Shown here in pieces: positions 5,209 to 11,184 of a DNA stretch of 11,184 nt; position 1 is the first letter of the stretch, and each line of letters begins with the position of its first letter. Position numbers and translations under genes: made by a program. Location: positions 1-11,184 of the forward strand of contig CAYNRX010000049.1 of assembly GCA_964399965.1 (NCBI GenBank). Direction: 5' to 3'. This DNA is from UBA1381 sp964399965. Lineage in GTDB: Bacteria; Bacillota; Clostridia; UBA1381. The notes beneath the pieces are model-generated. The model made no database searches. It had not been told where the DNA came from and saw nothing but the letters and a program-made list of their open reading frames with translations.

Positions 5209-6351
5209 TTAATTGTTAAAGAAATCCTCCAGCTTTTTCCAGAACGATTTCTTCTGTTTATAGTTCCTGTCATCGTCAAGCTCCTGCAAAAGCTGCTTCT
5301 GCCTTGCGGAAAGATTCCTCGGCACCTCCACGTTCACGGTAACGTACTGGTCGCCTCTGCGGCCGCCGGCGTTCATATACGGGATGCCCTTGCCCTTGAG
5401 CCTGAACCGCGTCCCCGGCTGCGTTCCCTCAGGGATAGAATACTCGACCGCGCCGTCAAGCGTCGGCACCTTAAGCGTTGCTCCCAATGCCGCCTGCACG
5501 AATGTTATCGGTATTTCCATATAGACGTCGTTTCCGTCCCGGCGGAAAAATTCATGCGGCTTTATACGGAACGTTATAAGGAGATCGCCGTTGGGGCCGC
5601 CGCGCTCGCCCGCTTCGCCAAGTCCCGAAAGCTGCAACGTCTGGCCGTTGTCGATACCGGCAGGAACGTCGACCTCTATCTTGCGGTTTCTGCGCACTCT
5701 TCCCGTACCACGGCATTCTGCGCACGGCTCCTTTATTATTTGCCCCCGGCCTCCGCAGTCGGGACATGTGGTGACATTCGTCATATAGCCTAACGGCGTC
5801 CGCATCTGCGTCTGTACCTGGCCTGTGCCGTGACATTTGCCGCAGGTCACAGGGCTGGTGCCCTTTTTCGCACCGGTGCCGTTACAGGAGGAGCATTTTT
5901 CCTGTTTGGTAACATTTATCGTCTTTTTACAGCCGAAGGCCGCCTCCTCAAACGTGATATCCATCACCTGGCGCAGATCGGCTCCTCGCCGGGGCGCGTT
6001 CCTCCTGGAGGAACCACCGCCGAAACCACCGAAGCCGCCGCCGAAGATATCGCTGAAAATATCGCCAAAATCGAAGCCGCCGAAGCCTGCACCGCCTCCG
6101 GCGCCGCCTGCCCCAAAGTTTGGATCAACGCCCGCGTGGCCGAACTGGTCGTACTTAGCGCGCTTATCATGGTCGCTTAAGACCTCATAGGCCTCATTTA
6201 CCTCTTTAAACTTTTCCTCAGCCGCCTTATCTCCCGGGTGAAGATCCGGGTGATATTTTTTGGCGACCTTTCTAAAAGCCCGTTTTAACTCCTCGTCGGA
6301 CGCTCCGCGCGGCACGCCGAGGACTTCATAATAATCTCGTTTATTTGCCAT
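5209..6351 (-). CDS. dnaJ: Chaperone protein DnaJ (Hsp40)
   Basis: Co-chaperone that delivers unfolded clients to DnaK and stimulates its ATPase, cytosolic. It is a full type I DnaJ of 380 residues: J domain 1-70 with the essential HPD at 34-36, Gly/Phe-rich linker about 76-113, four zinc-binding CxxCxGxG repeats starting at Cys153, Cys170, Cys196 and Cys210, then the C-terminal substrate-binding domains. The ATG at 6351 is chosen because AGGTGA lies 6 nt upstream and the protein then begins MANKRDYYEVLGV as expected; an in-frame GTG three codons earlier (6360) has no ribosome binding site. It follows dnaK after 153 bp holding a hairpin and a very good sigma-A promoter, so it may be expressed partly independently of CIRCE. 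In many Bacillota the next gene is prmA; here it is the hisD-like gene, 23 bp on. Confidence 0.98.
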   Translation of the reverse strand: MANKRDYYEVLGVPRGASDEELKRAFRKVAKKYHPDLHPGDKAAEEKFKEVNEAYEVLSDHDKRAKYDQFGHAGVDPNFGAGGAGGGAGFGGFDFGDIFSDIFGGGFGGFGGGSSRRNAPRRGADLRQVMDITFEEAAFGCKKTINVTKQEKCSSCNGTGAKKGTSPVTCGKCHGTGQVQTQMRTPLGYMTNVTTCPDCGGRGQIIKEPCAECRGTGRVRRNRKIEVDVPAGIDNGQTLQLSGLGEAGERGGPNGDLLITFRIKPHEFFRRDGNDVYMEIPITFVQAALGATLKVPTLDGAVEYSIPEGTQPGTRFRLKGKGIPYMNAGGRRGDQYVTVNVEVPRNLSARQKQLLQELDDDRNYKQKKSFWKKLEDFFNN

Positions 6352-6369
6352 TTGCTTCACCTGCTAACC

Positions 6370-6398
6370 ATTATACTAAATTTTTGTCCGTTTGTAAA
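6370..6398 (-). promoter_or_regulatory. Internal sigma-A promoter in front of dnaJ
   Basis: On the minus strand TTTACA (6393-6398), a 17-bp spacer, and a perfect TATAAT (6370-6375). The predicted transcription start falls near 6362-6364, only about 11-13 nt before the dnaJ ATG, so the leader would consist of little more than the AGGTGA ribosome binding site. No CIRCE element is associated, so this promoter would escape HrcA and drive dnaJ plus the downstream hisD-like gene set. Confidence 0.7.
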
Positions 6399-6463
6399 GG
6401 GAATTTTAATATTTTGCACGTGATTTTCCGAAAGCTCGGCAAATATCCCCGTTACACCCACAA

Positions 6464-6495
6464 AGGCAGGCGAACCCTCACGGCGGCGCCTGCCT
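6464..6495 (-). terminator. Hairpin between dnaK and dnaJ
   Basis: A perfect 9-bp GC-rich stem (AGGCAGGCG / CGCCTGCCT) with a 14-nt loop, just 9 nt past the dnaK stop. On the minus strand it is followed by TTGTGGG, a poor U-tract. Likely a partial terminator or 3'-end stabiliser that gives more dnaK than dnaJ message; a similar dnaK-dnaJ intergenic terminator is, as I recall, described in Bacillus subtilis. Confidence 0.55.
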
Positions 6496-6504
6496 CTGTT
6501 TATA

Positions 6505-8352
6505 TTATTTATTATCGTCGTTGTCGACTTCTCTGTAATTTGCATCGTAATACTGGCCGCCGTTGTTATCGGCGCCGCCCGCATTATTGGCTGCTCCCTG
6601 ATCCTGCTGACCGTTATTGGGATTGGCCTGCTGATACATCTTCTCCGACACCTTATAGAAGGCCTGGGTAAGGCTTTCCTTTGCCGCCTTGATAGCTTCG
6701 GTGTCAGTTCCCTTCAGAGCCTCCTTAACCTTATCTATCTCCGCCTGTATGCTTGCCTTTTCGGAAGCGTCTATCTTATCACCCAGCTCATTCAATGTCT
6801 TTTCACACTGGTAAACCATGGATTCGGCCTCATTTCTGGTGTCGACCTCCTCTTTGCGCTTCTTATCCTCTTCAGCATACTTTTCCGCTTCCTTAACGGC
6901 TCTTTCTATATCCTCATCACTGAGGTTTGTGGAGGAAGTTATGGTTATCTTCTGCTCATTGCCCGTGCCCAGATCCTTGGCCGATACGTTCACGATACCG
7001 TTAGCATCGATATCAAAGGTAACTTCTATCTGGGGAACGCCTCTGGGAGCCGGAGCTATGCCTGTGAGGTTAAAGCGGCCAAGAGTTTTGTTGTACTGAG
7101 CCATCTCACGCTCACCCTGCAAAACGTGTACCTCAACACTGGTCTGACCGTCAGCAGCAGTGGAGAATATCTGTGATTTGCTGGTCGGTATGGTGGTATT
7201 TCTCTCAATAAGCTTTGTGAATACTCCGCCCATAGTCTCGATACCGAGCGACAGCGGGGTAACGTCAAGCAGCAGCACGCCTGTTTCCTCACCGCTGAGA
7301 ACGCCCGCCTGCTTAGCGGCGCCTACAGCTACGCACTCATCAGGATTGATGCCCTTATGCGGCTCCTTGCCCATCTCGCGCTTTACAGCCTCCTGAACGG
7401 CCGGGATCCTCGAAGAACCGCCTACGAGCAGCACCTCGTCTATATCCTTGGCCGATACTCCGGCATCTCTCATAGCGTTCCTGATGCACACCAGCGTCCT
7501 GTCTACAAGATCTGCTGTCAGCTCATCGAATTTCGCCTTTGTAAGCGTTATATCCAAATGCTTGGGACCCGAAGCGTCGGCGGTGATAAACGGCAGATTC
7601 ACATTGGAGGTAGTAGTCGTTGAAAGCTCTATCTTGCTCTTTTCCGCCGCTTCCTTAAGACGCTGCATGGCCATCTTGTCTCCCGACAGATCGATCCCGC
7701 TTTCCTTCTTAAACTCGGATACGAGATAATCGATTATCCTTTGGTCAAAATCATCGCCGCCCAGATGAGTATCGCCATTGGTGGCTGTTACTTCGAATAC
7801 TCCATCGCCTATTTCCAGAATGGATACATCAAACGTACCGCCGCCCAGATCGTATACAAGTATAGTCTGATCCTTATCGCTCATACCGTAAGCAAGAGCT
7901 GCCGCCGTCGGCTCGTTTATTATACGCTCAACCTCCAAGCCGGCGATCTTGCCTGCGTCCTTTGTTGCCTGACGCTGAGAGTCGTTGAAATATGCAGGCA
8001 CTGTAATTACAGCCTGTGTTACCGACTCTCCCAGATAAGCCTCTGCGTCCTGCTTGAGCTTTGTAAGTATCATCGCCGATATTTCCTGCGGTGAAAACTG
8101 TTTGCCGTCTATATTTACCTTGTAATTCTCACCCATATGACGCTTTATGGACATGATAGTGCGGTCAGCATTGGTAACTGCCTGACGCTTTGCCACCTGG
8201 CCGACTATCCTCTCGCCGTCCTTTGTAAACGCTACAACCGACGGTGTTGTTCTTGCGCCCTCAGAATTTGTGATAACGGTCGGATTTCCTCCCTCCATTA
8301 CCGCTACGCATGAATTTGTTGTACCAAGGTCGATTCCTATGATCTTTCCCAT
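6505..8352 (-). CDS. dnaK: Chaperone protein DnaK (Hsp70)
   Basis: ATP-dependent Hsp70 chaperone, cytosolic, working with DnaJ and GrpE from this same operon. The 615 residues are typical for Bacillota. Nucleotide-binding domain: GIDLGTTNSCVAV (6-18), the second phosphate loop VYDLGGGTFDVSI (166-178), and LVGGSSRIPAV (309-319). The conserved interdomain linker VLLLDVTP is at 359-366, followed by the substrate-binding beta domain and helical lid, ending in a Asn/Gly/Gln-rich disordered tail with acidic EVDNDDNK. The segment RHMGENYKVNIDGKQFSPQ (71-89) lacks the roughly 25-residue insert of proteobacterial DnaKs, which places it with the Gram-positive type. AGGAGG lies 8 nt before the ATG. It follows grpE by 50 bp without a visible promoter, so is read from the CIRCE promoter. 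Confidence 0.99.
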   Translation of the reverse strand: MGKIIGIDLGTTNSCVAVMEGGNPTVITNSEGARTTPSVVAFTKDGERIVGQVAKRQAVTNADRTIMSIKRHMGENYKVNIDGKQFSPQEISAMILTKLKQDAEAYLGESVTQAVITVPAYFNDSQRQATKDAGKIAGLEVERIINEPTAAALAYGMSDKDQTILVYDLGGGTFDVSILEIGDGVFEVTATNGDTHLGGDDFDQRIIDYLVSEFKKESGIDLSGDKMAMQRLKEAAEKSKIELSTTTTSNVNLPFITADASGPKHLDITLTKAKFDELTADLVDRTLVCIRNAMRDAGVSAKDIDEVLLVGGSSRIPAVQEAVKREMGKEPHKGINPDECVAVGAAKQAGVLSGEETGVLLLDVTPLSLGIETMGGVFTKLIERNTTIPTSKSQIFSTAADGQTSVEVHVLQGEREMAQYNKTLGRFNLTGIAPAPRGVPQIEVTFDIDANGIVNVSAKDLGTGNEQKITITSSTNLSDEDIERAVKEAEKYAEEDKKRKEEVDTRNEAESMVYQCEKTLNELGDKIDASEKASIQAEIDKVKEALKGTDTEAIKAAKESLTQAFYKVSEKMYQQANPNNGQQDQGAANNAGGADNNGGQYYDANYREVDNDDNK

Positions 8353-8402
8353 TTTATATTCCTCCTAAATAATTTGCTTATTAGATAATTGCAAAACGCA
8401 AC

Positions 8403-8930
8403 TCAGTTTGCTACCTTTACCATACTGTAACGGACTACTCTCTCATTATTATATATGTAGCCCTTCATGAACTCTTCTACTATCGTATTGTCGTCTACGG
8501 TCTCGTCTTCAACATGCATAACAGCGTTGTGCATATTGGGGTCAAACTGCTCGCCAACCGCTTCTATCGGCTTTACGCCCAGCTTTTCCAGTGAGTCCAA
8601 AAACTGCTTCTGTACTTTCTCCACACCTTCCTTAAACGCCTTTGCATCGTCTGACACCACATCGGCCGCCAACGCCAGCTCAAGACTGTCCGCCACCGGC
8701 AATATCGCCGATATAGTATCGATGACCGCATCGCCGTAGCGGGCGTCTTTTTCTCTTGCCGAACGCTTCTTGAAATTGTCGTATTCGGCAAGCATACGCA
8801 TATATTTGTTCTCCCAGTCCTTTATCTTCGCCTCCAGCTCTTCCTCCTTGGAAGGGGCGGCGTCAGCCTCTTTAACGTCAGGCTGCTCCTGGTCTACGCT
8901 CTCTTCGTTGATATCTTCCTGATTTTTCAT
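8403..8930 (-). CDS. grpE: Nucleotide exchange factor GrpE
   Basis: Dimeric nucleotide exchange factor that releases ADP from DnaK. 175 residues: a disordered acidic N-terminus (1-30), a long helical coiled-coil region with ENKYMRMLAEYDNFKKRSAREK (about 40-61), and the C-terminal beta-wing segment with GEQFDPNMHNAVMHVEDE, VEEFMKGY and the terminal RVVRYSMVKVAN family signature. It begins 22 bp after the hrcA stop. The only nearby purine-rich ribosome-binding site, AAAGGA, is about 13-15 nt from the ATG, longer than for the other genes here; an in-frame TGA just upstream excludes an earlier start. Translation may therefore be weaker than that of dnaK. Confidence 0.97.
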   Translation of the reverse strand: MKNQEDINEESVDQEQPDVKEADAAPSKEEELEAKIKDWENKYMRMLAEYDNFKKRSAREKDARYGDAVIDTISAILPVADSLELALAADVVSDDAKAFKEGVEKVQKQFLDSLEKLGVKPIEAVGEQFDPNMHNAVMHVEDETVDDNTIVEEFMKGYIYNNERVVRYSMVKVAN

Positions 8931-8952
8931 TTTGTCACATCATCCTTTCGTA

Positions 8953-9993
8953 CTATTCATCATCCCTATATAAGCGAAGTATACTGTCAAGCTGCTTCGA
9001 TATAACATCGAGACTTGCGAATACCTTTGAATAGTTCATCCTCTTCGGCCCTATAATGCCTATCTTTCCTCCGGGCTTTCCATCGACCGTATAGCCCACG
9101 GTCACAAGACTGGTGTCCTTAAGCTCTTCCGCCCCGGTCTCGGTGCCTATCTTTACGCTTATCTCATCTCCGCCTCCGGACATGAGTTTTTTCAAGTTAG
9201 CCTTGTTCTCAAGAAAACCGAACACCTCCCGCGCTTTTTGAACGTTGCTGTACTCTGGATATTGCAGGATGGAATTCATATTGTTCACATAGATCTCACG
9301 TTCGTCAAGCGAGGAAATGGTCTCATAGACAAAATCAAGTATTTTTATCAGTATCTTCGGATGAAGATCGATCCTTTCGGATATCTTGCCGTTGAGCCTT
9401 TCGATAATCTTAAAATCTATCTCATCGGCCGTAAGCCCACAAAGCTCTCTATTCAGCACCTCCGCTAAAATTGCGCATACCTCATCGCCCAGCTCTATGG
9501 CCATGACGCGGTTTTTCACCGTTCCGCTCTGGGTGACCGCTATAAGCATTACCATGCCGCCGCCAAGATGCACAAGATCTATCTTGCGTATCTTCGACTG
9601 CCCCGTTTCCGGAGTCGTCACTACTGCCGCATATTCCGTAAGCACAGACGCTATGAAGCCGGCTTTTCTTATCATCGTCTCCATCCTCTGCACCTGACGT
9701 CCCAGCTCTTCCCTGAGCCTGTCTATAGCCTCCAGGCCTATCTGGTATTTACTCATCAGCGAGTTTACATAAAACTTGTAGCCCTCATCTGACGGTATGC
9801 GTCCCGCCGAAGTATGCGGCTGGATAAGATAGCCCATATCCTCAAGATCGGCCATCTCGTTACGTATAGTCGCACTTGAAAGACCCAGTTCCTTCTTTTT
9901 GGAGATAGCCCGTGAACCTACAGGCTCGGCGGTCCCTATATATTCGTCGATAATGGCCTGAAGGATCTTCTTTTTTCTGTCATTCAAATCCAT
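8953..9993 (-). CDS. hrcA: Heat-inducible transcription repressor HrcA
   Basis: Repressor that binds CIRCE and shuts off class I heat-shock genes until chaperone shortage inactivates it. 346 residues, normal length. The N-terminal winged-helix DNA-binding domain (1-75) shows YIGTAEPVGSRAI, LSSATIRNEMADLEDMGYL and the HTSAGRIPSDEGYKFYV stretch, all classic HrcA. The C-terminal part has the GAF-like and dimerisation domains, including YTVDGKPGGKIGIIGPKRMNYSKV near the end. Start at 9993 has GAGG 8 nt upstream. It is first in the operon, and its own CIRCE sits 20 bp upstream, giving autoregulation. Confidence 0.98.
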   Translation of the reverse strand: MDLNDRKKKILQAIIDEYIGTAEPVGSRAISKKKELGLSSATIRNEMADLEDMGYLIQPHTSAGRIPSDEGYKFYVNSLMSKYQIGLEAIDRLREELGRQVQRMETMIRKAGFIASVLTEYAAVVTTPETGQSKIRKIDLVHLGGGMVMLIAVTQSGTVKNRVMAIELGDEVCAILAEVLNRELCGLTADEIDFKIIERLNGKISERIDLHPKILIKILDFVYETISSLDEREIYVNNMNSILQYPEYSNVQKAREVFGFLENKANLKKLMSGGGDEISVKIGTETGAEELKDTSLVTVGYTVDGKPGGKIGIIGPKRMNYSKVFASLDVISKQLDSILRLYRDDE

Positions 9994-10013
9994 TTTTACC
10001 GCCTCGTTTCATT

Positions 10014-10040
10014 TTAGCACTCAATCACATGGAGTGCTAA
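10014..10040. promoter_or_regulatory. CIRCE operator (HrcA binding site)
   Basis: A perfect CIRCE element: TTAGCACTC, 9-bp spacer, GAGTGCTAA. It lies between the -10 box and the hrcA start, in the leader of the operon, where HrcA binding blocks transcription. This shows class I heat-shock control of hrcA-grpE-dnaK and, by read-through, dnaJ. Confidence 0.98.
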
Positions 10041-10047
10041 CAATTAT

Positions 10048-10076
10048 AAAATACCACTATTCATCGTATTTGTCAA
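10048..10076 (-). promoter_or_regulatory. Sigma-A promoter of the hrcA operon
   Basis: On the minus strand a perfect TTGACA (10071-10076), 17-bp spacer, and TATTTT (10048-10053) preceded by TGG, an extended -10 feature. A TATAAT overlaps slightly downstream (10043-10048) but would need a 22-bp spacer. The predicted start lies at the upstream edge of CIRCE. Confidence 0.8.
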
Positions 10077-10179
10077 GCGATTTTTCCTTATTTCATAAAA
10101 AGTTCACAAATTATGCTAATTCGCCGCATTGTATAAGATATCCCGATACGATGTTTTTATTCAGTGCAGCTTAAAAATA

Positions 10180-10208
10180 TTGACAAACGCAAGCTGTTAT
10201 TATAAAAT
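10180..10208 (+). promoter_or_regulatory. Sigma-A promoter of mutM
   Basis: Perfect TTGACA (10180-10185), 17-bp spacer, TAAAAT (10203-10208), giving a leader of about 28 nt to the mutM ATG. It is divergent from, and about 100 bp away from, the hrcA promoter. The 249-bp region between the two genes holds nothing else that I can identify; the middle (10077-10179) is AT-rich with no ORF. Confidence 0.75.
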
Positions 10209-10242
10209 ACTGTCAGGATCAGTTGTTTTAGGAGTGATGTAT

Positions 10243-11067
10243 ATGCCGGAGCTGCCGGAGGTAGAGACTATACATCGTGTGACCCAGCCGCAGATACAAG
10301 GGAGCACGATCGAAAACATTGATATACGGCGGCCGGAGGTTATCGCCCGGCCGGAAGCGGCGGAATTTCGCCGCCGCCTTATCGGACAGACGTTTTCGGG
10401 GATGTCGCGCCGGGGAAAATTCCTGATATTTCATCTTGCGGATGACAGCCGCCTGCTTTTGCACCTGCGCATGACCGGCTGTCTGCTGGTAACGCCTCCC
10501 GACCTCCCCGAAGAAAAACATACGCATGTTGTGTTCCGCTTAGATAACGGCCATGAGCTGCGATTTTCCGATCTCCGCCGTTTCGGCCGCTTCTGGCTGT
10601 TCGGGAGCAACGAGGAGGATACGGTAAGCGGTATAAGCAAGCTGGGGTTAGAGCCGTTTGACAAAGCGCTGACGGCGGAATATCTGCAAAACGCTTTCGG
10701 CAGCCGCCGTAAGGCTATAAAGGAATGTCTCATGGAACAGGGCGTCATAGCCGGGATCGGCAATATATATTCCGATGAGCTGCTATTTTCAGCCGGCGTC
10801 CTCCCCTCGCGCCCGGCAAATAGCCTGAGCAAAGCAGAATGGGAGCGTCTCGCCCTGCTGATACCGGAGAAAATGTCATACTTCGTGGAAAAGAACAGCA
10901 TCTCGTTCGAGGATTTCCTTCTGACGAAAGGACAGGATTACCGCAATACGCCGTTTTTACAAGTCTACGGCCATGCGGGAGAACCCTGCCCCATCTGCGG
11001 CCATGCGCTTTGCCGCCTAAAGATCGGCGGCCGCAGCAGCGTGTTCTGCCCTTGCTGCCAGCAGTAG
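10243..11067 (+). CDS. mutM: Formamidopyrimidine-DNA glycosylase (Fpg/MutM)
   Basis: Bifunctional DNA glycosylase/AP lyase that removes 8-oxoguanine and formamidopyrimidines. 274 residues, normal length. The mature N-terminus PELPEVET supplies the catalytic Pro2 and Glu3; Lys59 in RRGKFL matches the conserved catalytic Lys; GIGNIYSDE (171-179) is the helix-two-turn-helix signature; the C-terminal zinc finger uses Cys249, Cys252, Cys269 and Cys272 with the conserved GGRSS Arg264. The usual DPRRFG motif is DLRRFG here. PELPE rather than an Nei-type N-terminus and HLRMTG favour Fpg over endonuclease VIII. The start at 10243 is required for the N-terminal Pro and has AGGAG 8 nt upstream; the open frame runs further upstream to 10129 but that extension crosses the promoter. 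Confidence 0.97.
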   Translation: MPELPEVETIHRVTQPQIQGSTIENIDIRRPEVIARPEAAEFRRRLIGQTFSGMSRRGKFLIFHLADDSRLLLHLRMTGCLLVTPPDLPEEKHTHVVFRLDNGHELRFSDLRRFGRFWLFGSNEEDTVSGISKLGLEPFDKALTAEYLQNAFGSRRKAIKECLMEQGVIAGIGNIYSDELLFSAGVLPSRPANSLSKAEWERLALLIPEKMSYFVEKNSISFEDFLLTKGQDYRNTPFLQVYGHAGEPCPICGHALCRLKIGGRSSVFCPCCQQ

Positions 11068-11071
11068 ATAG

Positions 11072-11098
11072 TCAATTGCGAAACCTTTTCGCAATTGA
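11072..11098 (+). terminator. Hairpin directly after mutM
   Basis: A perfect 12-bp stem (TCAATTGCGAAA / TTTCGCAATTGA) with a 3-nt loop, 4 nt past the mutM stop, followed by TTTCTGATT. Probable mutM terminator or 3'-end stabiliser; the tail is moderately U-rich. Confidence 0.55.
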
Positions 11099-11113
11099 TT
11101 TCTGATTAACGAA

Positions 11114-11167
11114 GAAAATAAAAGTTCCGTTGATTGGCGGTCTGCGACCGCTGAAACTTTTATTTTC
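11114..11167 (+). terminator. Two-part long hairpin downstream of mutM
   Basis: An outer perfect 13-bp stem (GAAAATAAAAGTT / AACTTTTATTTTC) and an inner GC-rich 6-bp stem (GCGGTC / GACCGC, loop TGC) separated by an asymmetric internal loop. The 3' arm and following bases are strongly T-rich with a TTTTT run. Because the outer arms are A-rich on one side and T-rich on the other, it could terminate from both directions. A dispersed palindromic repeat is the alternative. Confidence 0.5.
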
Positions 11168-11168
11168 G

Positions 11169-11180
11169 CAATTTTTGACG
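11169..11180 (+). repeat. 12-bp inverted repeat, right copy
   Basis: CAATTTTTGACG, the reverse complement of bases 2-13. In both places it is preceded by TGAAAC 11-14 nt upstream in the transcription sense, which hints at a common ancestral intergenic element. Confidence 0.5.
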
Positions 11181-11184
11181 CATT

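Noticed and set aside
4190..5212. 340-residue open frame on the plus strand opposite the hisD-like gene
   Set aside because: Lies fully antisense to a gene with clear family motifs, has no recognisable domain and no proper ribosome binding site seen; a codon-bias shadow.
6021..6125. Repetitive GC-rich stretch inside dnaJ
   Set aside because: It encodes the normal Gly/Phe-rich linker of DnaJ, not a separate repeat element.
6352..6360. GTG start three codons upstream for DnaJ
   Set aside because: No ribosome binding site before it; the ATG at 6351 has AGGTGA at 6 nt and gives the standard DnaJ N-terminus.
10043..10048. TATAAT as the -10 box of the hrcA promoter
   Set aside because: Needs a 22-bp spacer to TTGACA; the overlapping TATTTT with extended TG and 17 bp fits better.
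10129..10242. 38-residue N-terminal extension of MutM
   Set aside because: MutM needs Pro directly after the initiator Met, and the extension covers the mutM promoter.

Overview
The window looks like chromosomal DNA from an anaerobic, low-to-moderate GC Bacillota (Clostridia-type) bacterium. Evidence for this is the hrcA-grpE-dnaK-dnaJ gene order behind a perfect CIRCE operator, a DnaK that lacks the N-terminal insert seen in Gram-negative DnaKs, strong AGGAGG-type ribosome binding sites, and a two-subunit (class I) fumarase-type protein. I cannot name the genus. No tRNA, rRNA, CRISPR array or insertion sequence was seen. No stretch longer than 300 bases lacks a gene.

Layout. On the plus strand, at the right end, mutM (Fpg DNA glycosylase, 10243-11067) has its own promoter and is followed by two hairpins. 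Everything else reads on the minus strand, from right to left. First is the HrcA-controlled chaperone operon: sigma-A promoter, CIRCE, hrcA, grpE, dnaK, a hairpin, an apparent internal promoter, then dnaJ. Only 23 bp after dnaJ comes a second, metabolic set: a HisD-family dehydrogenase, a HisB-family dehydratase, a HAD hydrolase with a large cap, a lone fumarase/tartrate-dehydratase beta subunit, and a DUF975 membrane protein. The last four are joined by stop/start overlaps. After a 129-bp gap with a possible promoter comes a KDPG/KHG aldolase (eda), followed by hairpins at the left edge.

Main point of interest. The HisD-like and HisB-like proteins would be auto-annotated as histidine biosynthesis enzymes. 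Yet each, compared from memory with canonical family motifs, has lost catalytic or metal-binding residues. HisD-like has E, N and A in place of a Zn-ligand Gln, a Zn-ligand Asp and the active-site His. HisB-like has HVxxED in place of HHxxED, and lacks the PSTKG phosphate-binding Lys. Neither is next to any other his gene. They are translationally linked to, or near, a HAD phosphatase and a hydro-lyase subunit, with an aldolase further downstream. I infer a possible repurposed HisB/HisD pair working on a substrate other than the histidine intermediates. No comparison beyond reading the sequence was possible.

The internal dnaJ promoter, with a leader of only about 12 nt, would let dnaJ and the metabolic genes be expressed without HrcA/CIRCE control.
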